Positions 1 to 6,842 of a DNA stretch of 17,099 bases are shown piece by piece. The DNA comes from Candidatus Zixiibacteriota bacterium (GTDB lineage: Bacteria; Zixibacteria; MSB-5A5; SM1-73). The stretch lies in assembly GCA_023129805.1 (NCBI GenBank), contig JAGMBK010000022.1, positions 1 to 17,099 on the forward strand, read 5' to 3'. How positions within the stretch are numbered: position 1 is the first letter of the stretch; the number at the start of each line of letters is the position of its first letter. The translations under genes were made by a program, and so were the position numbers. A model generated the notes under the pieces. It had not been told where the DNA came from, did not search any database, and was given only the letters and a program-made list of their open reading frames with translations.

Positions 1-748
1 GTGCTATCTCGTCTTCGCCTTTAATTGGCGTGGAACAGTTCAGGTCGCCTTCAGCGACTTTTTTGGTTCCTTTGACCAATTCCCTCACCGGACGGGTGAC
101 ATATCGGTTGATGGAGATACTGATGGTCACCGCGATGACCAGGCAGGCAATGATGGCGAAGATGATCATCTTGTTTTGAGCACCTTTGATCTCCTTATCC
201 ACATCCTCCAAGGACATCCCAATGTCCAATACTCCCAGGACCTTTTGCTCTGGAGGATGGGCATGACAATCCGGGGTATAACAATCGGGTTCATTATATA
301 TGGCAGAGATGACTCCTAATACTCTGTGATCTGTCTTGGCTGTAAAAATTCTGGAGCGGTCTGGCGTGTCCAGTCTCTCCAAGGGTTTCTCCGCTGAATG
401 ACAGGCATAGCAGGCTTCGGCTTTCTTGTCCACCATTTCCCCAATCTCAGCCTTATCAGTGGAGAACATTATCTTGCCATCTTTATTGAAAACCCTGATC
501 TTCTCCAAGCCCTCCTGCTCTCCTATGGTCTCAATGATCTGATGCACATCGTCACTTTGGTATCTCAGCATATCATATCTGGTGCTTCTTCTTACTGTCT
601 CACTTATCCTTATAGCACCCCGCATCACCTCACCTATCAGTTGTTTTTTCTGAGAGGCGATGTTGACATAGGCAAAAATTCCTATGGACAATATCAGAAT
701 GAACCCCACCACCAAAATCAGCTTCACTCCAATACTTTTTCGCCACAT
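1..748 (-). CDS. Heme-type periplasmic sensor with HAMP domain (N-terminal part; C-terminal output domain outside window)
   Basis: This is the first 249 codons of a membrane sensor that runs off the left edge. The ATG at 748 is preceded by an AAAGGA ribosome site six bases away. Residues about 7-28 form a membrane segment, residues 30-193 a periplasmic domain, and residues about 194-214 a second membrane segment. After that comes a HAMP-like linker (RYVTRPVRELVKGTKKVAEGD). The periplasmic domain holds CYACH at 113-117, a classic CxxCH heme c motif, and CYTPDCH at 156-162, which has the wider CxxxxCH spacing. Family knowledge: such proteins are histidine kinases, chemoreceptors or diguanylate cyclases that sense redox or gas ligands. 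Which output this one has cannot be seen, because the transmitter lies outside the window. The gene is separated from the leu operon by a terminator at 825-847, so it is probably transcribed independently. Confidence 0.85.
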   Translation of the reverse strand, partial: MWRKSIGVKLILVVGFILILSIGIFAYVNIASQKKQLIGEVMRGAIRISETVRRSTRYDMLRYQSDDVHQIIETIGEQEGLEKIRVFNKDGKIMFSTDKAEIGEMVDKKAEACYACHSAEKPLERLDTPDRSRIFTAKTDHRVLGVISAIYNEPDCYTPDCHAHPPEQKVLGVLDIGMSLEDVDKEIKGAQNKMIIFAIIACLVIAVTISISINRYVTRPVRELVKGTKKVAEGDLNCSTPIKGEDEIA

Positions 749-824
749 AAGTTATCCTTTAGTTAGTGAATTATTTCACAATAACCCAATCAATATACGA
801 AAGTTGGCAACCAAAGTTAATCCG

Positions 825-847
825 AAAAAACAAGCCGGTTTTGGCTT
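825..847 (-). terminator. Rho-independent terminator candidate downstream of the leuD operon
   Basis: Read on the minus strand, AAGCC, a six-base loop and GGCTT form a short hairpin followed by G and six T residues. It lies downstream of leuD and before the heme sensor gene, so it would end the HIT-leuC-leuD transcript. The stem is only five base pairs, which keeps confidence moderate. The rest of 749-944 shows no gene. Confidence 0.45.
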
Positions 848-944
848 TTCCCGTAGAATATTATTGGTTCGATTCTGGATTGTCAAGGAATTTCATTATG
901 GGCACAACAAAGGGTCATGCTCGAGCTAAAACAGTATGAAGAAG

Positions 945-1109
945 TTATTCTCGTTTTGGTTTGGATTTTTTCGATTTCTTTGGGTAACTTTTTGCTTGAG
1001 GTTTTGCTTCTTCTGGAACCCGGATAAAAAAGCGTGGTTTAAAAGATTTGAAATTAAGTCCTCTAATACCCCAGTAGGATTTGTCAGATATGGGATAGCA
1101 GATTACTTT
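945..1109 (-). other. Possible lysine-rich small ORF without a usual start codon
   Basis: Directly downstream of leuD, in a different frame, 54 sense codons stay open and end with TAA at 947-945. The predicted product has a mixed first half (YWGIRGLNFKSFKPRFF) and a basic tail ending KKSKKSKPKRE. There is no ATG, GTG or TTG in the frame; only ATT, ATC and ATA codons could serve. It sits between leuD and the terminator at 825-847, so it would be in the leu transcript. It may be a gene remnant, a protein with a rare start, or chance in A-rich DNA. I do not recognise a family. Confidence 0.2.
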
Positions 1110-1114
1110 TTAAA

Positions 1115-1609
1115 TCAGGCTTTCAAGCTCTTTTTCACATGGGGAATAAGACCACCGTCTTCCAAAATTCCCATTAAGAATTCCGGCAAAGGGGGAAAGG
1201 GAAATTTTTGATTTTGTGAGGTTTCAATCTCTCCGTTGGCGAAATTGATGGTGATGGTCTCACCCGGCTGGATTTTATCCGGCGCTTCCTTGGATTGAAC
1301 CAGTGCCAATCCCTGGTTGATGGCGTTTCGAAAGAAAATGCGGGAGAAGGATTTTGCCACGATGCAACCGATTCCTGCATGTTTCAAAGAAGTGGCGGCT
1401 TGTTCCCGGGAGCTTCCACAGCCAAAGTTGGAGCCAGCCACAATTATATCACCCTTTTGAATCTTTTTAGGGAACTCCGGATCCAAACCTTCCAGGGCAT
1501 GTAAAGCCATCTCCGAAGCATCTATTATGGGAAGATACTTTCCCGGATAGATCACATCCGTATCGATGTTATCACCGAATTTCCATACCCGACCAATTAT
1601 CTGTTCCAT
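1115..1609 (-). CDS. leuD: 3-isopropylmalate dehydratase small subunit (LeuD, archaeal-type)
   Basis: This 164-residue protein matches the short LeuD form that pairs with a separate LeuC to isomerise 2- to 3-isopropylmalate in leucine synthesis. Visible features are the N-terminal [16 protein letters not shown] segment, whose loop helps set substrate choice, the family signature [13 protein letters not shown] at 59-71, and the closing [13 protein letters not shown]. The length is normal for the type. The start is ATG at 1609; a GGA lies about nine bases upstream, a weak ribosome site. The leuC gene ends 141 bases upstream on the same strand, and the gap holds a repeat. Related small subunits of homoaconitase or methanogen-type isopropylmalate/homoaconitate enzymes look alike, so the exact substrate (isopropylmalate, citramalate, homocitrate) is inferred. 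No leuA or leuB is in the window. Confidence 0.88.
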   Translation of the reverse strand: MEQIIGRVWKFGDNIDTDVIYPGKYLPIIDASEMALHALEGLDPEFPKKIQKGDIIVAGSNFGCGSSREQAATSLKHAGIGCIVAKSFSRIFFRNAINQGLALVQSKEAPDKIQPGETITINFANGEIETSQNQKFPFPPLPEFLMGILEDGGLIPHVKKSLKA

Positions 1610-1680
1610 GAGATTTTATCCGGCTTACATGATAAATGGCAATGTTATTTCAGAGTACCCTCTCCCCGAAACAGCGGACA

Positions 1681-1710
1681 CGTCATTGCGAGCGATAGCG
1701 AAACAATCTC
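1681..1710. repeat. Solo dispersed repeat, CGTCATTGCGAG type, between leuC and leuD
   Basis: The motif CGTCATTGCGAGCGATAGCG followed by AAACAATCTC is one half of a dispersed repeat style common in uncultured bacterial genomes. It is related in layout to the TGTCATTCTGAG units elsewhere in this window. It fills much of the 141-base gap between two genes that are usually tightly spaced, which suggests insertion within the operon. Confidence 0.6.
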
Positions 1711-1750
1711 CAGAATCTTAAATTTTGCTTTTTGCATTTTGAATTGGATA

Positions 1751-3379
1751 TTATTTTACGAACTTTCTGGGATCGGCGATTTCTCCTTTAATGGCTGTGG
1801 CGGCGGCTACAGCCGGACTGGCTAAATATACAAAAGACTCCGGTGATCCCATTCTTCCCTTGAAGTTTCTATTGGTAGTAGCCAGACACCGCTCTCCCGG
1901 AGCCAGGATTCCCTGGTGCGCCCCCAGACAGGGTCCACATCCTGGATTAAGGATCACCGCTTGTGCATCCAGAAAAGTTTTGAGGTATCCTTTTTTCATG
2001 GCTTGTAAGTATATGGTTCTGGTGGCGGGCAAAATTAGCATCCTTATCTGGGGATGAACTTTTTTCCCTTTGAGTATCTTTGCCGCCACTTCCAGATCGT
2101 CCAACCTTCCGTTGGTGCAGGAACCCAACACCACCTGATCCATCCTTATACCTTTCACTTCAGTTACCGGCTTTACATTATCCACATTGTGAGGGCAGGC
2201 AATCTGAGGCTCCAAACCACTGACATCAAACTCATATTCTTTTTCAAAGATAGCATCACGGTCGGAGAAGATTGGCTCGTATCTCTGACTGGTTATGCCG
2301 GAGATGTATTTTCTGGTGACTTTGTCAAAAGGAACCACGGCGAATTTCGCTCCCATCTCCATGGAAAGATTGCACAGGACGAATCTTTCAGAAACAGACA
2401 TTTTCGCCACGGTCTCGCCATAATACTCCACCGACTTATAACTTGCCCCCTGGACGGTGAGCTGTCCGATTATGTAAAGGATCACATCTTTAGCATAAAC
2501 ACCTTTGGGCATCTGTCCCCGAATGATTATCTTTATGGACTCCGGCACCTTCAGCCAGATCTTTCCGGTTGCCCATACAGCCGCCATCTCTGTTGCACCT
2601 ATTCCGGTGGACAAAGCTCCCAGACAACCATAGGAGGTGGTGTGAGAATCGGTCCCCACCGCCAACTCCCCCGGCAGAATGTGAGCTTTCTCTACCACCA
2701 CCTGATGACAGATTCCCTCTCCTATGTCATAGAAGTTCTTTATGCTTTGCTCCTTCACAAACTCCCGAATGGACTTATGTGCCGTGGCTGTTTTCTCTGA
2801 CTCAGCCGGAGCGCGATGATCCAAAGGGATGACAATTCTTTCCGGATTCCACACGCTATCCTGTCCGATCTGTCTGAACTGCTTTATCACCAGACCGGCA
2901 TTATCATGGCTCATGGCTAAATCTGGCTCCACATTCACAATCTCTCCCACCTGGACTTGAGCTTTCCCTGCCTTTTTAGCCAGAAGCTTCTGGGCTATGG
3001 CCAGCTCTCCCGCGCCCTGTTTGATCAGAATGCCGGCTAATTTTGAAACGCCGGTCTGTCCAGCTAAGGAGAACTCCAACTGTTGAAATTTAAGCACCTT
3101 TGGTTTCTCTAAAAGATTGTATTTTATTCGCCATTTATAAAAGCCCGACTTGGAGATGCCCAACTCGGCTCCGGCGATCTTGTCATTGCCGTATCTCTCC
3201 CACAGGTCTTTGATTTGTTCCTTAGAATACTTGGCAAATGAGTATCTGCCGATCCTTTTCTTTCTTCGCCAGTAAGCCACCAGATACTCCGGCACACCTC
3301 CCAAAGCTTCACCGATCCTCTTATCGGTGCGGTATTGAGCCTGAAGCTTTAAAAGCTCCTCTTTTCTTGGAATCTTCAT
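1751..3379 (-). CDS. leuC: 3-isopropylmalate dehydratase large subunit (LeuC) with N-terminal double helix-turn-helix extension
   Basis: Residues from about 125 to 542 form a full aconitase-superfamily large subunit of archaeal LeuC length. It carries AMSHDNAG, GTDSHTTSYGCLGALSTGIGATE, and the three [4Fe-4S] cysteines C421 (VLGSCTNGR), C481 and C484 (NPGCGPCLG), plus the closing TTNRNFKGRMGSP. With LeuD it should act in leucine synthesis in the cytoplasm. The first 125 residues are extra. Residues 5-42 and 51-88 look like two homeodomain-like helix-turn-helix repeats, each with a helix, a short turn (KRIGEALGG; DKIAGAELGIS) and a Trp in the last helix (AYWRRK; YKWRIK). Between codons 102 and 130 no ATG, GTG or TTG lies in frame; a TTG at codon 101 lacks a ribosome site. 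The start ATG at 3379 touches the TAA of the HIT gene, so translation is probably coupled. The role of the extension is unknown. Confidence 0.9.
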   Translation of the reverse strand: MKIPRKEELLKLQAQYRTDKRIGEALGGVPEYLVAYWRRKKRIGRYSFAKYSKEQIKDLWERYGNDKIAGAELGISKSGFYKWRIKYNLLEKPKVLKFQQLEFSLAGQTGVSKLAGILIKQGAGELAIAQKLLAKKAGKAQVQVGEIVNVEPDLAMSHDNAGLVIKQFRQIGQDSVWNPERIVIPLDHRAPAESEKTATAHKSIREFVKEQSIKNFYDIGEGICHQVVVEKAHILPGELAVGTDSHTTSYGCLGALSTGIGATEMAAVWATGKIWLKVPESIKIIIRGQMPKGVYAKDVILYIIGQLTVQGASYKSVEYYGETVAKMSVSERFVLCNLSMEMGAKFAVVPFDKVTRKYISGITSQRYEPIFSDRDAIFEKEYEFDVSGLEPQIACPHNVDNVKPVTEVKGIRMDQVVLGSCTNGRLDDLEVAAKILKGKKVHPQIRMLILPATRTIYLQAMKKGYLKTFLDAQAVILNPGCGPCLGAHQGILAPGERCLATTNRNFKGRMGSPESFVYLASPAVAAATAIKGEIADPRKFVK

Positions 3380-3934
3380 TTACGTCCGCCGTCCTTCGAC
3401 TTCGCTCAGGACAAGTCGGCGGCCCGCCGACCGCCGCTTTGAGTGCTTTTTATCTATTCCTTGTAATTCCCTCTTCAAAAGCCTATAGGTGTTGGAAAGA
3501 CCCACAGAGATTAACTTGGTTTCCGCTAAAACGGGCATGAAGTTGGTGTCGCCCTGCCAGCGGGGAACGATATGCAGATGGATATGGTCTGCTACCCCTG
3601 CTCCAGAAACCTTTCCCAGATTCATCCCCAGATTGATTCCCTGCGGCTTTAGACACGATTTGAGCGCCCTGACGCAAAGCTGTGATATCCTCCCAAGCTC
3701 AGTCAGCTCATCATCCTTTAACTCCTCTAATTTGCCTACGTGGCGAAAAGGCGCCACCATCAGGTGCCCATTATTATAAGGGTAGCGATTGAGGATGACA
3801 AAACATTTTTTGCCCCGAAAAAGAATCAAATTCCTGCGATCCTGATTTTCCTTTGCGGTTCTGCAGAGGAAACAGCCAGGCTTCCTCTCACAAAGGATGA
3901 ACTTCTCACGCCAAGGTGCCCAGAGTTTCTCCAA
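3380..3934 (-). CDS. HIT family nucleotide hydrolase/phosphorylase (Ap4A phosphorylase-like)
   Basis: This 184-residue protein has the histidine-triad motif HIHLH at 117-121 followed by IVPRW, and a CFLC pair at 21-24 plausible for zinc. It also has the LNRYPYNNGHLMVAPFRH segment typical of the Ap4A-phosphorylase-like branch. Members act on dinucleoside polyphosphates or other nucleotide conjugates in the cytoplasm. The start is TTG at 3934 with AGGAG six bases upstream and a promoter at 3978-4005. The stop TAA abuts the leuC ATG. The last ~18 residues (KRRSAGRRLVLSEVEGRRT) are not family sequence: they are encoded by a dispersed repeat that has entered the 3' end. The linkage with leuC and leuD looks like shared transcription and does not suggest a leucine role. 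Confidence 0.88.
   Translation of the reverse strand: MEKLWAPWREKFILCERKPGCFLCRTAKENQDRRNLILFRGKKCFVILNRYPYNNGHLMVAPFRHVGKLEELKDDELTELGRISQLCVRALKSCLKPQGINLGMNLGKVSGAGVADHIHLHIVPRWQGDTNFMPVLAETKLISVGLSNTYRLLKRELQGIDKKHSKRRSAGRRLVLSEVEGRRT
3383..3440. repeat. GC-rich dispersed repeat (TCCTTCGACTTCGCTCAGGAC type) forming the 3' end of the HIT gene
   Basis: The core CCTTCGACTTCGCTCAGGAC, read on the minus strand, encodes VLSEVEG. It is surrounded by GC-rich CGGCGGxC runs that can fold back (GTCCGCCG against CGGCGG). A close copy of the core (CCTTCGACTTTGCTCAGGAC) occurs at about 14165-14184. Here it lies in the reading frame of the HIT gene and reaches the leuC start. Confidence 0.75.
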
Positions 3935-3977
3935 GTAAAACTCCTGTGTTTTAAGTTTTCATTTCGTCTTTGTTATC

Positions 3978-4005
3978 AATATATAACAAAAAATTCCATT
4001 TTCAA
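3978..4005 (-). promoter_or_regulatory. Sigma70-type promoter for HIT-leuC-leuD
   Basis: On the minus strand, TTGAAA (4005-4000) and TATATT (3983-3978) are 16 bases apart, in AT-rich DNA about 45 bases ahead of the TTG start of the HIT gene. Both boxes match the consensus well. No leucine-type attenuator peptide or T-box is visible in the short leader. Confidence 0.5.
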
Positions 4006-4269
4006 GATGTTTGTTATGTAATTTGACCACCGTTTATGATATGACCGTCTCTATTCAAAGATTGAGATTTGCTGATATTTTGATAAGAAGCTAAGCGTTC
4101 TTAATAATAACATAGAAGGACCAGATCTTTTCCTCCAAAGGTGCGGCTAAAGCTTTCCTCAGCACTTTGAAAACAAAAGGATTGCAAAAAAGTGTATGAT
4201 TTACATTTAGTCTCTGCAGGATTACCAACAACGGAAGCACTGAAGCAGTGTTTATCATTAAATTCCTGA

Positions 4270-4306
4270 CCAGCACCTGAATTAAGTTAGGTGCTGGATT
4301 TTTCTT
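4270..4306 (+). terminator. Palindrome with T-tract, terminator-like, in the divergent intergenic region
   Basis: CCAGCACCT and AGGTGCTGG pair over nine bases around a ten-base loop, followed by ATTTTTCTTT, the look of a rho-independent terminator on the plus strand. No plus-strand gene lies upstream within the 521-base divergent region 3935-4456, so it may end a small transcript or be a repeat copy. It closely resembles the palindrome at 10292-10327. Confidence 0.4.
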
Positions 4307-4353
4307 TGATATCCGATATCTTTGGTGATTAAAAAATTGTGATAAAGTTTTTA

Positions 4354-4382
4354 TTGACAAGCAGGGGGTTTTATAATAAATT
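4354..4382 (+). promoter_or_regulatory. Sigma70-type promoter for the manC operon
   Basis: A perfect TTGACA (4354-4359) is followed after 17 bases by TAAATT (4377-4382), giving a leader of about 70 bases before manC. A better-looking TATAAT starts at 4372, but only 12 bases from the TTGACA, which is too close for sigma70. Confidence 0.45.
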
Positions 4383-4456
4383 GATTCGCAGTTAAGTAAG
4401 TTAATCGTGATATCATGAGTCGAGCTTATTTTTAACCCTTATCTGGGGGTGAGGCT

Positions 4457-5536
4457 TTGAATTACGCAGTCATTTTAGCTGGAGGAAAAGGAGAAAGATT
4501 CTGGCCCCTTTCCCGAACCCAACACCCCAAACAGCTTCTGCATCTCATATCCAAAAGGACCATGCTTCAGGAGACCATCGATCGGGTCAAGGATTTTATC
4601 CCCATACAAAGAACCAAGGTGGTGACCGGTGAAAACATAAAAAAGGCAATCCTTATGCAGGTGGATTACCTTAAAGAGGAAAACCTGATTGTTGAACCCG
4701 CCATGAAAAACACATGTGCGGCTATCGGACTGGCGGCTGTTCATCTTCAAAAGATAGACCCGGATGCCACCATGGTGGTTCTCTCCTCCGATCACATGAT
4801 CAAACCCGAAGAAAAGCTTCAGAAGATTTTGGAGATGGGGACAAAACTGGCTGGTGAAGAGAAGTATTTGATCACCATTGGTATCACACCCACCCGGGCA
4901 GAGACAGCTTACGGATACATCGAGTTTGCAGAACTTTACGATACCTTCGAGGATATTCTGGTTTATCAGATAAAGGAATTCAAAGAGAAGCCCAACCGAA
5001 TCGTGGCACAGCAATATTATTACAATCGAAAGCATCTGTGGAACAGTGGAATGTTTATCTGGACTGCGTCGACCATTCTTGAAGCGTTAAAGAACTATAT
5101 GCCCCAGATGTATAAGGAGCTGAAAAGCTATTCTGAACACGTGGGCACAGAAAACGAGGATGCGGCAAAAGAAGATCTTTACCAGCATCTGGAGAGCATC
5201 TCCATAGATTTTGCCGTGCTGGAAAAAGCAGAGAACGCTTTAGTGATCAAAGCGGATTTAATCTGGGATGACATTGGTTCATGGCTGGCTCTGGACAGGA
5301 TAAAAGAGAAAGACTCAGATCATAATGTGATCGTAGGAAATGCCCGAGCCATAAACACCTATGAGACCACCATCGTTAACGACTCCGAGGGGATAATCAC
5401 CACCTTAGGGGTTTCAGATCTGGTGATCGTGAAGACCGATGATATCGTTTTTGTGGCTCACAAGACCAAGGTTCAAGATGTGAAGGAGCTTCTTTCCGAA
5501 TTTGCCCAGGACAAAAAGTTGGAGAAATATCTATGA
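4457..5536 (+). CDS. manC: Mannose-1-phosphate guanylyltransferase
   Basis: This 359-residue enzyme makes GDP-mannose from mannose-1-phosphate and GTP, the precursor for mannose, fucose and rhamnose residues of surface polysaccharides. The signature LAGGKGERFWPLSR at 7-20 with PKQ at 24-26 binds the nucleotide. SSDHMI at 110-115, FKEKP at 175-179, WNSGMF at 195-200 and WDDIGSW at 270-276 are further conserved blocks. It is the short type without the C-terminal phosphomannose isomerase domain. The start is TTG at 4457, with GGGGGTGAGG just upstream; no nearby ATG fits the family start. It overlaps the next gene by four bases (ATGA), showing translational coupling. It heads a four-gene operon, yet no other polysaccharide genes are nearby, so it may supply GDP-mannose to pathways encoded elsewhere. 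Confidence 0.93.
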   Translation: MNYAVILAGGKGERFWPLSRTQHPKQLLHLISKRTMLQETIDRVKDFIPIQRTKVVTGENIKKAILMQVDYLKEENLIVEPAMKNTCAAIGLAAVHLQKIDPDATMVVLSSDHMIKPEEKLQKILEMGTKLAGEEKYLITIGITPTRAETAYGYIEFAELYDTFEDILVYQIKEFKEKPNRIVAQQYYYNRKHLWNSGMFIWTASTILEALKNYMPQMYKELKSYSEHVGTENEDAAKEDLYQHLESISIDFAVLEKAENALVIKADLIWDDIGSWLALDRIKEKDSDHNVIVGNARAINTYETTIVNDSEGIITTLGVSDLVIVKTDDIVFVAHKTKVQDVKELLSEFAQDKKLEKYL

Positions 5537-6024
5537 GAAGACGCAAGCTCTTAATTTACTTTCTTCTCTGCCTATGCTTTTCAGGTTGTGCCCTCAGACC
5601 CAGGGAACCTATAAAAAAGGATGCTCGAACCAGAGGAGAGAAACAGTTTGATCCCTTGGGCTTTCCTCAGGACCGGATGATCGTTACCGAAGACGAGCTT
5701 GGGGAGAAAAGGGAAGGAGCCACTGAGCCTGAGAAGCAGAATAAAATTGGATGGGAAGAATCAAAAGGGATAGAGAACCTCTTACCCCGAAAAGTTTACC
5801 GGGTGCAGTTCTTCGCCACCAAATATCCAGATGAAGCCTCCCAGGTAGCTGAATCGGTGGCAAATCAGCTTTCGCAAAAGACCTACATAGATTACAAAAC
5901 CCCCTACTACTGGGTGAGGTTGGGAGAGTGCCAAACCAAAGAGGAGGCAGATTCCCTTCTGAGGAAGATAAAGGAATTGGGATACAAAGAGAGCTGGGTG
6001 GTGGAGGTAGAAATACAACCATAA
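5533..6024 (+). CDS. SPOR-domain lipoprotein
   Basis: This 163-residue protein begins with a lipoprotein signal: basic RRRK, a hydrophobic stretch and the lipobox FSGC with C19 as the lipidated cysteine. A charged, low-complexity linker (about 25-85) leads to a C-terminal SPOR domain at about 87-162, starting VYRVQFFATK and containing PYYWVRLGEC, with alternating strands and helices. SPOR domains bind denuded peptidoglycan glycan at division sites and elsewhere, so the protein is probably anchored in the outer or inner membrane and touches the cell wall. The start ATG overlaps the stop of manC. The sequence gives no enzymatic domain. Its role with manC may be in envelope upkeep, which is inference from position only. 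Confidence 0.85.
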   Translation: MRRRKLLIYFLLCLCFSGCALRPREPIKKDARTRGEKQFDPLGFPQDRMIVTEDELGEKREGATEPEKQNKIGWEESKGIENLLPRKVYRVQFFATKYPDEASQVAESVANQLSQKTYIDYKTPYYWVRLGECQTKEEADSLLRKIKELGYKESWVVEVEIQP

Positions 6025-6057
6025 AATTCTTTCAAAGACAAAATACAGGGACGTAAT

Positions 6058-6819
6058 TTGTTAATCAAAACCAAAGTCCTGCTGGTTGACCAAGAGAAAC
6101 CGGAAAAAAACGTGATAAACGAAACCGCCAAGATTCTAAAAGGCGGAGGCATAGTCTCGTTTCCCACCGAGACAGTTTATGCTCTGGGCACAGACGCCTA
6201 TAATCAGGAGATGGTGGCAAAGATCTACCGGATAAAAAGGAGAGATAGATCCAAGCCCGTCTCTGTCTTCTTAAAAGGTGCGGAGGACGTGAGGAAGGTG
6301 GTCGATTTTGTAAGCGGTGATGCTGAAAAGCTTATGGAAAAATTCTTGCCCGGACCATTGACCTTAGTATTCAAAAGCACCTATTCCAGGCTCTCATTGG
6401 TTTTAGCCAAGGGGGATAAGTTAGGCATTCGGGTTTCTCCCAGCAAGCTTGTGGCTCGACTTCTGGAGGCAGTGGGGGTTCCCATCACCGCCACCAGCTC
6501 CAACATCTCCGGAAAGAAAAGCTGTGTGGCGGCAAATAGAGTTTTTTATTTCTTCAATGGGAGAATAGATTTGATTCTGGATGGCGGGAAGTCCAGAGTC
6601 TTCCTCCCTTCCACTGTGCTGGATGTCTCCGGCGAAGAGGTTTCTTTGATCCGGCTGGGGCATATACCGATAGATGAGATAAGAAAGGTGGTGCCAAAGA
6701 TCAGGATTCCTGAAGAGGAGCCTCATGACAATGCCAACCCGCAAGAGGTGAAAGTGGACTCGGTTCCGGAAAATCCTCAGAAGGCAGAAGAGCAGACTCA
6801 GGCCGACGCCTTAGGTTAA
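6058..6819 (+). CDS. L-threonylcarbamoyladenylate synthase (YrdC/Sua5 family)
   Basis: This enzyme makes threonylcarbamoyl-AMP from threonine, bicarbonate and ATP, the first step to the t6A modification at position 37 of ANN-decoding tRNAs. The YrdC domain covers about residues 15-210: KGGGIVSFPTETVYALGTDA near 28-47, KRRDRSKPVSVFL, PGPLTLVF, GIRVSPS and ITATSSNISG. The last ~40 residues (EEEPHDNANPQEV to ADALG) are an acidic, Gln/Ala-rich tail outside the family core; there is no full Sua5 C-terminal domain. The start is TTG at 6058 with CAGGGACG upstream. It follows the SPOR gene by 33 bases and precedes menA by 23, so it is inside the operon. The partner genes tsaB, tsaD and tsaE are not in the window. 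Confidence 0.92.
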   Translation: MLIKTKVLLVDQEKPEKNVINETAKILKGGGIVSFPTETVYALGTDAYNQEMVAKIYRIKRRDRSKPVSVFLKGAEDVRKVVDFVSGDAEKLMEKFLPGPLTLVFKSTYSRLSLVLAKGDKLGIRVSPSKLVARLLEAVGVPITATSSNISGKKSCVAANRVFYFFNGRIDLILDGGKSRVFLPSTVLDVSGEEVSLIRLGHIPIDEIRKVVPKIRIPEEEPHDNANPQEVKVDSVPENPQKAEEQTQADALG

Positions 6820-6842
6820 TCCAAAAGGGTGGGATCTTTTTG

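Noticed and set aside
866..875. GGTTCGATTC, like a tRNA T-arm
   Set aside because: No acceptor stem, D arm or anticodon arm can be built around it.
936..1211. 91-codon plus-strand open frame with a Phe-rich product
   Set aside because: It is antisense to the end of leuD, has no ribosome site, and its Phe richness is just the reverse reading of the lysine-rich frame.
2054..2800. 248-codon plus-strand open frame
   Set aside because: It lies wholly antisense to the well-supported leuC gene, and its product (His- and Ser-rich, no motifs) resembles no family.
4091..4360. 89-codon minus-strand open frame in the divergent region
   Set aside because: It covers the hairpin at 4270 and the manC promoter, lacks motifs and a ribosome site, and its composition looks random.
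4354..4377. TTGACA with TATAAT as a promoter pair
   Set aside because: The spacing of 12 bases is too short for sigma70; the TAAATT at 17 bases was preferred.
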